A stretch of DNA of 64,000 bases from an uncultured bacterium (GCA_943788935.1 CALSSE010000019.1:169882-233881); one strand, 5' to 3'. Counted from the first letter of the stretch, positions 35,603-45,338 are shown. The notes: a model not told the origin generated them from the letters alone. Made by a program: numbers and translations.

Positions 35603-36553
35603 ATGCCTCACCACTTGCGCTACCAATCACAGACTTGGGCGACCCATCACATCACCTCGCGATGTCTCCAAGGGTTCGCCTTTCTCAAGCCTACAAAAGA
35701 GATCAATGCCATCGTTCGTGGGGTTTTATGTTACTCCCTCAACAGCTATAAGCAGGTCATCGAACTGCACCACTATGCCTTCTTGAGCAACCATTTTCAC
35801 CTACTGATCAGCGCCGCTAAAACGGAGCATATGTCGAAGTTCTTGGGCCATTTCAAGGGTAATCTAGCTCGGGAGCTTGGGCGAGTTCATGACTGGCACG
35901 GGACTCTATGGCAAAAGCGCTTCTCAAATGAAGAGATCCTCGATGAAGGAGGACTAGAAGAGATCTTTAAGTATATCACACAGAACTCCGTCAAGGAGGG
36001 CTTGGTGGATCACCCGAGTCAGTGGTCGGGTGTTCATGGCTATCATCAGCTCGTCGAAGGCAAAGATCTTGTCGGCGATTGGCTCAACCGAACAAAGCTC
36101 TACGTTGCTCGCAAGCGCGCTAACGCCAGAGGTAATGTGGTCAATGAGTGGGACTATACCACCGAATATAAAGCGAGCCTTACAGCGCCACCGATGTGGC
36201 GCGATGACAGCGAAGAGGAGAACCGAGCGCGATGTCAGAGACTCTGTGACACAGCGATTGAAGAGGCGTTAGCGAACAGAGAGAAGCCGGCCATGGGGAT
36301 GGCCAAGGTGATGGGTCAAGAGACCTACAAAGCCCGATTCACCAAGCGCAGCTCACGTCCTCTTTGCCGGACAAAGTGTATTGAGCGGCTGAAGGCGTTC
36401 AAGGAAGCGTATTACGCATTTAAGGCGCAGTTTCAGGAGGCCTCGGCGACTTTGAGAGAGGCGATCGCGAATGGGGTTGAGAGCATCTGCGTTCGATTCC
36501 CAGAGGGTGGCGTTCCGCTCTTCGGTGGCTGTTCATACGAATCTGCTATATGA
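35603..36553 (+). CDS. REP-associated tyrosine transposase (IS200/Y1-HUH type)
   Basis: A 316-residue Y1 HUH transposase-like protein related to TnpA-REP. HUH is seen as NHFHLLI (about residue 75), with upstream YHITSR-like ATHHITSRC. The Tyr and nearby Asn are in YITQNSVKEGLV, followed by WSGVHGY. TnpA-REP proteins cut and join single-stranded DNA at REP/BIME palindromes and are domesticated, without flanking IS ends. AAGGAG is seven bases before the ATG at 35603; an in-frame codon at 35558 is not needed. No REP palindromes stand out next to it. Confidence 0.8.
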   Translation: MPHHLRYQSQTWATHHITSRCLQGFAFLKPTKEINAIVRGVLCYSLNSYKQVIELHHYAFLSNHFHLLISAAKTEHMSKFLGHFKGNLARELGRVHDWHGTLWQKRFSNEEILDEGGLEEIFKYITQNSVKEGLVDHPSQWSGVHGYHQLVEGKDLVGDWLNRTKLYVARKRANARGNVVNEWDYTTEYKASLTAPPMWRDDSEEENRARCQRLCDTAIEEALANREKPAMGMAKVMGQETYKARFTKRSSRPLCRTKCIERLKAFKEAYYAFKAQFQEASATLREAIANGVESICVRFPEGGVPLFGGCSYESAI

Positions 36554-36952
36554 GGTCAACTCGCGTCTGTCGGAGCCCCATCGCTACCAGAGTCTGCTGT
36601 TTAACTATATAGGAGCTTACATGTTGACGTGATATACACCTTCGCTCTCTTGGGCTTAGGAGAGGAGAGGTGTGCCTGAATGGATCAGTACCTGAGATCT
36701 AAGCGGCTATTATGTTTGGTTTTAATAGTTTGCTGTTACCTTGTTAGACCTTGTTACGGCTGTTAGTTGCTTTGTTGATACCTCGAGATACCTCGAGTGT
36801 TGAGCCAAGGGAGGAAAACTTCTTTTTTCCCCACTCACAATAACCTACCATGAGACTCCCCCCTCATAGGCTCTTAATGACTCAAGCCAAGGCTTAACAT
36901 TTAGACTCCACATGTGTCATCGAGAAACCATCACCTACAATGCAGTCCTCAA
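36554..36952. other. Intergenic region
   Basis: Approximately 400 bases before the AraC-type gene. AT-rich, with small direct repeats (CTTGTTAGACCTTGTTACG, ATACCTCGAG twice). No gene seen. Confidence 0.5.
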
Positions 36953-37933
36953 ATGCTACCTACATCTGATAAAGTTACAGACCTCCTGAAGAGTATCAAT
37001 CTTCGTGTAAATACTTATTTTTGTCAGGCAATTGGTGACCCTTGGTACATCGCGATTCAGTACCGTCCTCAAGGGATATTTCATATTGTGCTTGAGGGCG
37101 AATGCTACCTAAGAGAGAGTAGTCAGCAGACTCCAATCCCTCTCACGGTAGGTGATATTGTTGCTTTCCCAACCGGAGGTGCTCACTGGTTAAGTAACTC
37201 AGAAGAAAGTCAATCACTTGAAGCCAAGAACGTGATTAGAGTTGACGATGGTGGGGAAGTTTTCCTATTTAAAACCGGTCAAGTATCAACTTTTTTACCT
37301 GAAGCTGCAGAGTGGCCAAACTCAGACTTCACTGAGACACAATCTGCAAAAACCCTACTACTAAGTTGTACTTTTTCTTATGACACTTCAATTCACCACC
37401 CCTTGTTAAAAGATTTACCCTGTTTGATTACGATCAACACAAGTAATCGTCCCGATTTCAAATGGTTAGTAATGTTGATTAATGTTTTAGAACAAGAAGC
37501 CAAGTATAAGTCATTTGGTTCATCAATTATTATTAACCGCCTTACAGAAGTTCTCTTTATCCATTTATTGAGGGTACATATAAATCAGAGAGATAGACCA
37601 TTAGGTTATATGGCCGCGCTCTCTGATCCTAAAATAGGATCAGCGCTCCATTTGATACACTCTGAGGTTGATGAGCACTGGACAGTAACGTCACTCGCTG
37701 ATGAAGTCGCTTTGAGTCGGACTATTTTTACTAAACGCTTTAGGGAGCTAGTTGGAATGACACCAAAGGCTTATCTTACCCAAACTCGAATGGACTACGC
37801 TAAAAGTCGACTTCAAAACAGTGATGATTCAATATGGAGTATTGCTGAAAGAACGGGCTATTCATCTGAATCCTCATTCAATAAAGCATTTAAGAAATAC
37901 TTTAATATCACTCCCGGTCAAGTTAGAAAATAA
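36953..37933 (+). CDS. AraC-family transcriptional regulator with cupin-type N-terminal domain
   Basis: A cupin_6-type AraC regulator of 326 residues. The N-terminal half is a ligand-sensing cupin (YRPQGIFHIVLEGECYL, VGDIVAFPTGGAHWLS). The C-terminal half is the double HTH: WTVTSLADEVALSRTIFTKR and SIWSIAERTGYSSESSFNKA, ending with the usual FNITPGQVRK. It probably regulates the adjacent GST-family gene that starts 76 bases downstream. The start at 36953 is chosen to match the family's MxxLSD-type N-terminus, although no strong ribosome binding site is evident. GTG 36914 is in frame too. Confidence 0.85.
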   Translation: MLPTSDKVTDLLKSINLRVNTYFCQAIGDPWYIAIQYRPQGIFHIVLEGECYLRESSQQTPIPLTVGDIVAFPTGGAHWLSNSEESQSLEAKNVIRVDDGGEVFLFKTGQVSTFLPEAAEWPNSDFTETQSAKTLLLSCTFSYDTSIHHPLLKDLPCLITINTSNRPDFKWLVMLINVLEQEAKYKSFGSSIIINRLTEVLFIHLLRVHINQRDRPLGYMAALSDPKIGSALHLIHSEVDEHWTVTSLADEVALSRTIFTKRFRELVGMTPKAYLTQTRMDYAKSRLQNSDDSIWSIAERTGYSSESSFNKAFKKYFNITPGQVRK

Positions 37934-38009
37934 ACTCGAAACAACCTTCAATCATAGTGTCCACAGAGCTTATAGTTCGTTATCAAATTAATTCAGTGAG
38001 AATAGTAAC

Positions 38010-38768
38010 TTGAGTAAAATTAAACTGTATGGCTATTCTACAAGTCCCTTTGTACGAAAAGTAGGTTGTTGTCTCTATTATAAAGGCCTCTCTTTTGAGT
38101 TTATACCCGTCAACCCTATAGATCCTAGACAGATCGCTTTCACTCAGCAAGTTCAGGTACCGGTATTAAGCATTGATGATGAGTGGCGCACTGACTCTAC
38201 TCAAATCATTCTTTGGTTAGAAACAAGATTTCCTGGAAAACCTCTCTTTGGTACCTCTCAAAGAGAGCGTAAACAGATTCTCGAACTTGATCAGTGGGTG
38301 ACTAACAGCTTCATCTTCTGTGGGTTCAGGTCTATTATTGAAGCACCATTAGACTCTAAATTTCGACATTTTGCTTGGCGTTTAGCCGCGATCATCAGTA
38401 GTCAAACTCCACTTTCTGATGAGGTACGCTCAATCTGGCCAGAAGTCTTAAAAATGGCTCCGTTTATCCATCATATGGTGACTGATCATGATCGTCTAGA
38501 AAACCTTCAAAGTATGAAGAAAAAAGTGGCAAATGAGCTTCTAGATCATTTAGGTGAGGGACCATATTTTGGGGGCAGGACACAGCCTTCTTTAATTGAT
38601 TTTTCAATCTTTCCCCAAGTGATATTTAATTACATGGTTGGCATTAAGGACACACTTGATATAGGTCACGCACCGGCGTTAAATGAGTGGCTGAAACGTA
38701 TGTCGAAACTTTTACCGCAAAATCCTATTTTAGTACGTGATTTTATGCTTATTAACAAACGTCTGTGA
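38010..38768 (+). CDS. Glutathione S-transferase family protein
   Basis: A 252-residue GST-like protein. The N-terminal thioredoxin fold is clear (KLYGYSTSPFVRKV, VQVPVLSIDDEWRTDST with the cis-Pro, QIILWLETRFPGKPLF). A helical C-terminal domain follows, ending with the PSLIDFSIFPQV segment. It probably conjugates glutathione to, or isomerises, an unknown substrate in the cytoplasm. The start is TTG (AGTGAG upstream). With the AraC regulator it looks like an inducible detoxification pair of low GC. Confidence 0.85.
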   Translation: MSKIKLYGYSTSPFVRKVGCCLYYKGLSFEFIPVNPIDPRQIAFTQQVQVPVLSIDDEWRTDSTQIILWLETRFPGKPLFGTSQRERKQILELDQWVTNSFIFCGFRSIIEAPLDSKFRHFAWRLAAIISSQTPLSDEVRSIWPEVLKMAPFIHHMVTDHDRLENLQSMKKKVANELLDHLGEGPYFGGRTQPSLIDFSIFPQVIFNYMVGIKDTLDIGHAPALNEWLKRMSKLLPQNPILVRDFMLINKRL

Positions 38769-38837
38769 CTTGAATATCTTCGCAATTAATAAAGAATAAA
38801 ATAGTCTTGCTATCAAGAATAAAGAAAATTGAACTCA

Positions 38838-39833
38838 TTAAAACTGTCGAGTATAAGCAGGGTCTTGACGAGTGGCAACATCATGAGCAATTGACTTGAT
38901 ATCAGTCATGTATGGATACTCTTTAGTAAACTCCAATACATCATAATTGTAGATAGATTGTAACCACACCAAAGTATTTAGATCTGTGAGCATCTGCTCT
39001 GCATGACCGTGGGTGTCCGAATGAATACCTAAGAGTCCATTATTGCTCACTAGGGTATCGACATCTGGCAGGTTACCCATGTTATACAATGTACGTAGTT
39101 CAAGAGAGCCCTGACCATAGGCAACTAAGAAGATTTCAGAGTCCGGAAAGGTCTCTCTTAGCTCATCAATGAAGAGCTTCATTCCAGCTTCACTCCCGAG
39201 AATAACTTCGCTGTACTCCATATAGCCACTAGTATGTGGGTCACCTGTCTCGCCTATATAGTCTAGAGGCCCCGGTAACCATGGTAAACCAATAAAGAAG
39301 ATCGTGTCTGAGTTTTTAGAGATTGCATACTCAATCCAGTTCTTGACCCCTTGTATCTGATTCTCAGGATGTTCACCCTCCTCTTCTGAGGCTTCAAGAT
39401 CAGCAAAGATCGTCATGCCAAACATCTCAATGTCACCCTCATCTACATAGCCTTTAATCGTTGCCTGCGAATCTGGGTCATCCCAAATCGCAAACGCGGA
39501 TCCATTATAGCCACCACGAAAGAAAGACTGAGACTCGTGATCAGCGATACCAGCGATCTCAGCATATTCGCTCATTGCTTCTGCCTGGCGACGAAAGTAG
39601 CTATGACCCATATAAAGACTCTTAAGACCCTGAATCGTCGGAGGGTCCGCTGGAGGATCTTCCGAAGAGTTGGTTGAGTCCATCATAGAATCTACTTGAG
39701 AACCCGCCATAGGATCTCCTTGAAAGCCCGCCATAGCATCTGTTGTTGTATCTGCAGATATGTTTGAATCAGATGACTTGTCTACACATCCGATCATGAA
39801 TAGAAGAATGCACCACATAAATAAGTTTTTCAT
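38838..39833 (-). CDS. SGNH/GDSL-like lipoprotein
   Basis: An approximately 331-residue lipoprotein (signal ending LLFMIGC) with a linker of low complexity (AGFQGDPMAGSQVDSMMDS). The domain begins SLYMGHSYFRRQAEAM, where Ser in GHS could be the block I nucleophile, and has HSDTHGHAEQMLTDL near the C-terminus, in the place of the SGNH catalytic Asp/His. This is a fold-level inference with moderate support. The ATG at 39833 has GAGG about nine bases upstream; the one at 39848 has none. Confidence 0.6.
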   Translation of the reverse strand: MKNLFMWCILLFMIGCVDKSSDSNISADTTTDAMAGFQGDPMAGSQVDSMMDSTNSSEDPPADPPTIQGLKSLYMGHSYFRRQAEAMSEYAEIAGIADHESQSFFRGGYNGSAFAIWDDPDSQATIKGYVDEGDIEMFGMTIFADLEASEEEGEHPENQIQGVKNWIEYAISKNSDTIFFIGLPWLPGPLDYIGETGDPHTSGYMEYSEVILGSEAGMKLFIDELRETFPDSEIFLVAYGQGSLELRTLYNMGNLPDVDTLVSNNGLLGIHSDTHGHAEQMLTDLNTLVWLQSIYNYDVLEFTKEYPYMTDIKSIAHDVATRQDPAYTRQF

Positions 39834-39972
39834 TGAGTTTATCCTCATAATATCAATTTTTTGGGGTAGGAGAACTTGCGAGCGAAGTGAAGTTCATCAC
39901 GTTCTTTAGTCTTTATCGGCGCATTGTAGATATTATGAAATGTTATTTTGAACGTTATTTTTGACATAATGA

Positions 39973-40290
39973 GTGTTGGTGCATAAGTCTACCGAATGGT
40001 ATGATCTCACTCTATAGCTTTCTTAAGATGTCATTTAATCTTGGGGTGGCAAGATATCTCATGAAATGGATTGAGCTAAGCTGTACTCGGATCTAGCCAT
40101 TGAAACAGCGCTTATTTTAAGACTATTTTCAAGCTATGACTTAGACAAGCAGAGGGCTTTTTAAAGTCCAGTTTCAGGCTGATGAATATTTGGCTAAATG
40201 TTAAAATGACACCACTTTACCTCGCAAGAATAGTACACTAAAAACTAAACTTAATAGGATCGGTAATCAAAAGACCTGCTTTCCCTAAGT
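39973..40290 (+). pseudogene. IS5-family transposase remnant, N-terminal half with its left end
   Basis: Begins with the IS end GTGTTGGTGCATAAGTCT (39973-39990). Reading forward with two frameshifts gives YSDLAIETALILRLF, then LKSSFRLMNIWLNV and NDTTLPRKNSTLKTKL. This matches the YSDLAIETxLTLR, GFLxSxxRLMxLDL and PDHTTLSRR blocks of IS5-family transposases. Internal stops and the lack of a C-terminal part show that it is dead. Confidence 0.8.
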
Positions 40291-40335
40291 CATTGATTGA
40301 ATGGATCTTTAATTATGAAATAAAGAGTGAGGGTA

Positions 40336-40866
40336 TCAGTAGATGTTGACGGAGGTAATTCTCTTGGGGGGGCTGTGTCTACTAGCCTCAAAGATCGAGA
40401 AAATACCGTCTCCATCCACATCGCACCGAGCGGTCAACTTAAAGTCTTCCACTGCATTCTCGCCTAAAATTGCTCGAACTCTGTATTGGCATTGGACTGA
40501 TCCATCGGGGGTCCAACCCAGGTTTTTGAAGACTTCTGTACACTCGCCCTTCCAGGCTGATTTTCGACGACGGGGAGGGCCCTTTGGGCACGCTTCAGCT
40601 GAACGAAATTCTCCATGCTGCACATGGTACGCAAATTCCACTGTTCGTATGGCTTCAAGATTGTGTGGGACTTCTGAGAACTTTGAGCGAATCCCCATCA
40701 TTGCAACGTTGGTGATGACAATCTCACCAATAAACATCATTATGGCCAATACAACCGCCGATATAAAGATAGTTCGACCAGACAGAAAAGATGTAGAGCG
40801 TTTCGTCTTTGATGTTTCTTCTGTGGCTTTCAACGCACGTGACCTTTCATACAATATCCATAACAT
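40336..40866 (-). CDS. Pilin-like membrane-anchored protein
   Basis: A 176-residue protein. One N-terminal hydrophobic helix (TIFISAVVLAIMMFIGEIVI) is followed by a periplasmic domain with EVPHNLEAIRTVEFAYHVQHGEF, GWTPDGSVQCQYRV and DVDGDGIFSIFE, a layout seen in type IV pilin-like proteins of this group (TM helix, alpha region, then Cys and Asp-rich beta part). A prepilin peptidase site is not obvious. The same region on the other strand is open too, but lacks any domain sense. No ribosome binding site is clear. Confidence 0.5.
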   Translation of the reverse strand: MLWILYERSRALKATEETSKTKRSTSFLSGRTIFISAVVLAIMMFIGEIVITNVAMMGIRSKFSEVPHNLEAIRTVEFAYHVQHGEFRSAEACPKGPPRRRKSAWKGECTEVFKNLGWTPDGSVQCQYRVRAILGENAVEDFKLTARCDVDGDGIFSIFEASRHSPPKRITSVNIY

Positions 40867-41426
40867 CTCATGTTAGAACACGCTTAAATATATATCACTG
40901 TGGGCGGAATTGGTCAGGTCAGTTCGACCAGCGTAACTATATAGTTTTCTTAATACTCATTTAATAATAAAACAAATGGATATTAAATTATACTTTAATA
41001 GTCATCCTCTTTTGCTTATTAATGTTGTGCCATCATGAGAGTAGCCGTGATACCCTATGATTTTATCATATAGTCTACTCTTTGATCTCTTAATGAGACT
41101 ACCAACAAACGCTTGGTTGGGCGGTAAGACTACCGTTCCCTATCATTATTCCAATGAACCAGCACATCGCTTCAAACAGTTGGCCGGTAACATCACTCCA
41201 AGTAGCGGCCATGCCTTTATGCATGGGCGCCGTCTGCATCGATTAGGCTGCAGGCAAATGTCTCCACATGCGTATTTAAACTAATCCTTTAGGGCAACTC
41301 CTGTTGATCAGTTTTTTCATGTTGAAATAATCCCTACGTTAAACCTCCTTGCGTAAGGTGACTGAGGCGGGTTATGCCTGTGACACATAACGCTTGATGA
41401 GATCATACACAAGATTGGATAATGTG
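40867..41426. other. Intergenic region with a doubtful 75-codon frame
   Basis: AT-rich start, then an open frame on the plus strand (41057-41284) containing HRFKQLAGNITPSSGHAFMH. I do not recognise it and no ribosome binding site precedes it. It may be a gene remnant. Confidence 0.35.
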
Positions 41427-42095
41427 ATGTATACAACTACAAAATTGCCCGCTGAAACGATAGGATCGTCCAAACCAAAGGATGTGGTTATTTGGCTCCA
41501 TGGTTTGGGAGCTAGTGGCCATGACTTTGTACCTGTGGTTCCGATGATGCAACGTCCGGACACACGTTTCTTGTTTCCTCATGCTCCCCAGCGACCAGTG
41601 ACCATTAACATGGGTCATATTATGCCAGCTTGGTATGACATTGTTCATCTAGAGGAAAGACCCAATCGAGAGCCAGCCGATCAGGTGATTGCAACAACAA
41701 AACAAATACACGCTCTCATCGAAGAGCAGATGGCCCAAGGGATTAAGTCCGAAAAAATCATATTAGGTGGATTTAGTCAAGGCGGCGCCATGGCGCTCCA
41801 TGCGGGGGTACGTTTTCCGCATACTTTAGGAGGTATCATGGTGCTGAGTGCTTATGAATTACGATCAGAGACGCGCGATTCAGAGGTACTGCCCTGTAAT
41901 GCACAGACCCCCATGCTATTCTGTCACGGTCGTGGAGACCCAATGGTGCCGATAATCAGAGGCCGGTCTGCCTACAAATCTTATGCAATAGATAACAAGT
42001 CTTGTCAATGGCATGAATACCCAATGGCGCATGAGGTCTGTGTTGAGGAGCTTGCTTTGATCGCTGACTGGTTCCGATCTTGCCTTGATATATGA
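41427..42095 (+). CDS. Carboxylesterase/phospholipase of the EstB/lysophospholipase type
   Basis: Small cytoplasmic alpha/beta-hydrolase of 222 residues, similar to Pseudomonas carboxylesterase EstB. It opens with VVIWLHGLGASGHDF (oxyanion hole). The nucleophile Ser is in GGFSQGGAM, the Asp in CHGRGDPMVPI and the His in YPMAHEVC. The aromatic PAWYD motif near residue 70 is conserved. It hydrolyses short-chain esters. ATG 41427 is chosen to match the family length and has GGAT nearby; a TTG 33 bases upstream is open too. Confidence 0.9.
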   Translation: MYTTTKLPAETIGSSKPKDVVIWLHGLGASGHDFVPVVPMMQRPDTRFLFPHAPQRPVTINMGHIMPAWYDIVHLEERPNREPADQVIATTKQIHALIEEQMAQGIKSEKIILGGFSQGGAMALHAGVRFPHTLGGIMVLSAYELRSETRDSEVLPCNAQTPMLFCHGRGDPMVPIIRGRSAYKSYAIDNKSCQWHEYPMAHEVCVEELALIADWFRSCLDI

Positions 42096-42290
42096 GGGGA
42101 TTCTGTTCGCTCACACATGAGATATACTAGGGTGCTACTTATTCAAATGTATTAAATACATAGGGCAACTACTCTCACGTAGACAACACAGATCTATCGA
42201 TTTAGTTCTCCTGCAATATTTTTTAACCGATGACGCTATCATTTAATTTATACATATTCTATCCTTCAGCATCAATATAAAGGAGTGAAA

Positions 42291-42703
42291 ATGCACAGAG
42301 TCTCAACATTCACTCCCACATACGGTCTTCGTGATGTATTGAATGGTAAACACCGCATAAATCTTCATATGACTTCCTTGATCGCGGCATTTTTTTGGCT
42401 TGTTTTTTGTAACCACATCTTTGATGGTCGCTGTGCGGCTTGGTTTAGCTTTGAAGAGAGATACTGAACATATTGTCCAAGGCATAGCACAAGTGGGTAA
42501 GGGAGTATTCGATATCAAGCTAGATATATCTCGTGCCGATGAGTTTAAGGCCAAACTAAACATTCGGGACTCCCTTTACTGTTCAGTGAATCCGTTGCTG
42601 AAAAATTAAATGAGGAGACCGTAGAAGTTTTGACCACCCATCTTAAAGGGATAAGCGAGCCGGTGAAACTATACAGTCTGAAAAGTATCACCGCCGAGTA
42701 ATG
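42291..42703 (+). pseudogene. Decayed adenylate cyclase (TM-HAMP, catalytic core lost)
   Basis: A ribosome binding site (AAGGAG, 42280) precedes the ATG at 42291. The first frame gives a membrane segment (SLIAAFFWLV). A second frame (from about 42400) gives FFVTTSLMVAVRLGLALKRD and a HAMP-like GIAQVGKGVFDIKLDIS. A third gives FSESVAEKLNEETVEV and LKGISEPVKLYSL, the C-terminal end of class III cyclase domains. The catalytic core is missing between them, and the frameshifts lie in T-rich stretches. This is a dead gene. Confidence 0.6.
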
Positions 42704-42814
42704 AACACGCACCGCTTTAATTTCTCGCCTAGGTCGCAAGCAAGTTTTCCAATTATTAAAATCGACCTAAGTAGGACCTAGGTAGCAAGCTGGAACATTG
42801 TTTAGAGCTTTTTA
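42704..42814. other. Intergenic with short direct repeat
   Basis: CCTAGGT(C/A)GCAAGC occurs twice (about 42728 and 42777). No gene. Confidence 0.5.
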
Positions 42815-43015
42815 ATAGACTGAGACCTTGTTTGTTTAAGATCTTGTTTATAGTTTAGAGCAAGGCAACAGGTAAATAAGTCAGGGACATCTAAGCCAGC
42901 ATTCATCAGCCCGGAGATGGACTTTAAAACCCCTTCAGTTTGAATAAGTGGACGCTTATAAAGAAGTCTTAAGGTAAGTGCTGTTTCAAAGTCTAGATCT
43001 GAGTATAACTTAAGT
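42815..43015 (-). pseudogene. IS5-family transposase remnant, N-terminal part
   Basis: On the minus strand: LKLYSDLDFETALTLRLLYK, then RPLIQTEGVLKSISGLMNAG and LDVPD. This is a clear match to the same IS5 N-terminal block as the relic at 39973 and is slightly better preserved (TEGVLKSISGLMNAGLDVPD versus QRAF...KSSFRLMNIWL). No catalytic Asp region remains. Confidence 0.8.
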
Positions 43016-43237
43016 CTAAACCTGCGCTAATTATACATACTATTACAAGAATAGATGAGATCTTACGATAACCACACAGTGATCCCACCACGATTGACTA
43101 GGGATATTTCATATGACCGCTAGTGTATTTTATACTTCTGACGATACTGAGTATGACCATTTAGATTTTATCGATGGTATAACTGAGGCATATATTTATC
43201 TTTCAGTTCTCATCGTATAATATTCTTCAATATTTCT

Positions 43238-44140
43238 TTGAGGGAAGAACATGACACGATTTTTTTATCTCACCTAATGTTTTCCATAATCTGTTGTCTA
43301 GGAGCTTGTTCATCCTCTTCAAATCAAGCGACAAAGTACGCTAATCATACAGTGCAACGTTCAGCAGCTGAACCTTGCTGGATAAAACGTTCAAACTGTC
43401 AGGCTACCTCAGACGAAACAGACCTTTATTTTGTAGGCCAAAGTGCAGAACCACTCGCGCAATGGGGACGTCCAAAGAGAAAATCGACTCGTTCTGCTCA
43501 GGCGGATGCAGAGGCTCAGTATGCCCGATTTTTAGGAGTAAACATTGAATCATCTATCTATCTCAAGGAGGTTCTCGACGAGAGCACATACCAAAGTCAA
43601 TTCACACATACCGTGTCATCTAACTTAAATCATGTTGTGAGTGACCTCGTCAAAGTAGATGAGCACTTCGCCGCCTATCAGGAAACAAGCGATGGTCAAC
43701 CAATGTGGACTGTTTATATCCTGATCAAAGTTACACGAAAAACCATCGACAAACATCGAGTTGCCATTGCTGAAGAAGCAAAACGGCTCGCTGAAATAGC
43801 TGACCAAAAATCTCTCATCTCAGAGAGAGATATTTGGACAGCTAAGGTCTTTAACATTGATGATACAGCAACGATTTACATCAATGAGATTGCAGTACGA
43901 CGTTGCGAATTTTCAAGTAGCTGTACCGTCGAGTTGACACGACACTTTAATAAAGGAAATAACCACGTCAAGCTGAGTTTCGGCAATCGCCTAGGCTTTT
44001 GGACATATGGATACGAAGTCCGAAAGAATAAGCAAATCATGTATAAAGGACGCTGTGGACAGGTTTGGGTTTTCGGATGTGATTGGACGATGAAGCATGG
44101 TGTTGTTCATCTCTTCGAGTTTGAAGTGGAACAGCGCTAA
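43238..44140 (+). CDS. Lipoprotein of unknown function with a T-tract at its start
   Basis: A 300-residue lipoprotein (lipobox CCLGAC followed by SSSS). The middle has ADAEAQYARFLGVNIESS and WTVYILIKVTRKTI, like LPP20-type domains. The C-terminal part is beta-rich with several Cys (CGQVWVFGCDW). The best start by position would be the ATG at 43251, with GAGGGA seven bases upstream, but the seven-T run at 43260-43266 takes it out of frame after eight codons. One more T would connect it. As read here, a TTG (43238) or ATG (43277) must serve. Confidence 0.6.
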   Translation: MREEHDTIFLSHLMFSIICCLGACSSSSNQATKYANHTVQRSAAEPCWIKRSNCQATSDETDLYFVGQSAEPLAQWGRPKRKSTRSAQADAEAQYARFLGVNIESSIYLKEVLDESTYQSQFTHTVSSNLNHVVSDLVKVDEHFAAYQETSDGQPMWTVYILIKVTRKTIDKHRVAIAEEAKRLAEIADQKSLISERDIWTAKVFNIDDTATIYINEIAVRRCEFSSSCTVELTRHFNKGNNHVKLSFGNRLGFWTYGYEVRKNKQIMYKGRCGQVWVFGCDWTMKHGVVHLFEFEVEQR

Positions 44141-44204
44141 TAGAGACGGCTCTCAGGAGATCACGAGACTAGAGACGATTCTCAAGTGCCCCCGAAGTTT
44201 ATGC

Positions 44205-44927
44205 TCAGTTTTTGGTCACCGAAGCATTTTCAATAATCACAGCATAGCGATACCCAGCACCAAAGTCTTTGTCGGTGACCAAAGTCCCTTTGATCACGAC
44301 AGCATCACCGACAGCAGCATTCGCGTTCGTCGTCACAGTAATATCATGGGTCTTACTCTTAGCAGCGCCGGAACCATCTTGAACGTGCAGCCAATTTTTG
44401 CCCATAATCCCCGCATTGAATTTCACGACTTTGCCCCGAAAAGTCACTTGTTTTCCCGAGAGTGTATTCGATTGCGTAAAGAGCTGCTCTACTGAAAACC
44501 CACTGGTCGGCAGGTTTGGCATTTTCGTCTTAGAGTCAGTGCCCTGCGGCAGTGCTTTAGCCCCCTCATTGAGTTTTGAGGAGGCGGGGGCTCCTGACAC
44601 CCGGAAAGCAGACGTAAAGTAGATGGTCTTGAACGTTCGCTTAAGCGTGGGGCTGGTAAATCCGCGCATTTCAGTACCCTTATCAAAACTTACGGATTGC
44701 CCTTTTGATACAACCGTTTTCGGTCCTGCAGCCCACATTATGTGACCGTTAGACACCTTTACGCCGACGTAGGTGTAACCGCCTCCATCCATTGTGTCGA
44801 CGACTTCTCCGCTCACTATACTCGATAACTGCCCTGTTGAGTTCGAATGTGTAGGTGCTGCCAAACTGTTTGAAACAGTCATATAAAACGTGATGATACT
44901 TACTAAGGCTATAGAATATATGTTCAT
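44205..44927 (-). CDS. Exported NrfJ-like OB-fold protein
   Basis: A 240-residue exported protein (signal ending NSLAAPT). The N-terminal domain SGEVVDTMDGGGYTYVGVKV...MWAAGP and the C-terminal OB-fold (VTFRGKVVKFNAGIMGKNWL, HDITVTTNANAAVGDAVV) match the family found next to cytochrome nitrite reductases (NrfJ-like) and in many deltaproteobacteria. GGAG is seven bases upstream. The function is not established; binding of a small molecule or partner protein is likely. No nrf cluster is in this window. Confidence 0.75.
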   Translation of the reverse strand: MNIYSIALVSIITFYMTVSNSLAAPTHSNSTGQLSSIVSGEVVDTMDGGGYTYVGVKVSNGHIMWAAGPKTVVSKGQSVSFDKGTEMRGFTSPTLKRTFKTIYFTSAFRVSGAPASSKLNEGAKALPQGTDSKTKMPNLPTSGFSVEQLFTQSNTLSGKQVTFRGKVVKFNAGIMGKNWLHVQDGSGAAKSKTHDITVTTNANAAVGDAVVIKGTLVTDKDFGAGYRYAVIIENASVTKN

Positions 44928-45195
44928 ATTTTTTCTCCGCGCTGGCGTCAGCGCAATAAGGTCATTTCATTTTGTGCCGTAAGGGCAAAAAGACTGCTGA
45001 CATTTCGCGATCCATGTTCAAAACGAGGGATAACCGATGGCTGAAAAAGTTTCGAAACATTCGAACTGGATGAAACTAGATTTCATATATCCAAATTACC
45101 CTTTGTAATGAGCTTTAGCTCATTTTCTGTATCGATATTTGGATCACCAAGGTACCACCTAGATATTAGCAAACTATACAAACATCTGGTTTGAT

Positions 45196-45300
45196 GGCGT
45201 TGGTACATGGGTAAGAATATAGATTTTTGGTGACTTAGACATAACTGACCTTTTAATTCGGTCTTCATGCCGCTTCACTTTGACCATGGACTTCATAGAT
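45196..45300 (-). pseudogene. IS5-family remnant, right end only
   Basis: Starts with the degenerate end GGCGTTGGTACATGGGT (45196-45212). The next 60 bases align with the relic at 22356 over the last codons of the transposase (LNxKxxxV-stop). The surrounding gap (44928-45338) holds nothing else recognised. Confidence 0.6.
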
Positions 45301-45338
45301 GAGGAACCTCTCACTTCACAGCTTTGATCATAATGAGC

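Noticed and set aside
40343..40876. Plus-strand frame opposite the pilin-like gene
   Set aside because: No signal, no domain sense and no start context; the minus strand has a membrane helix and Asp-rich motif.
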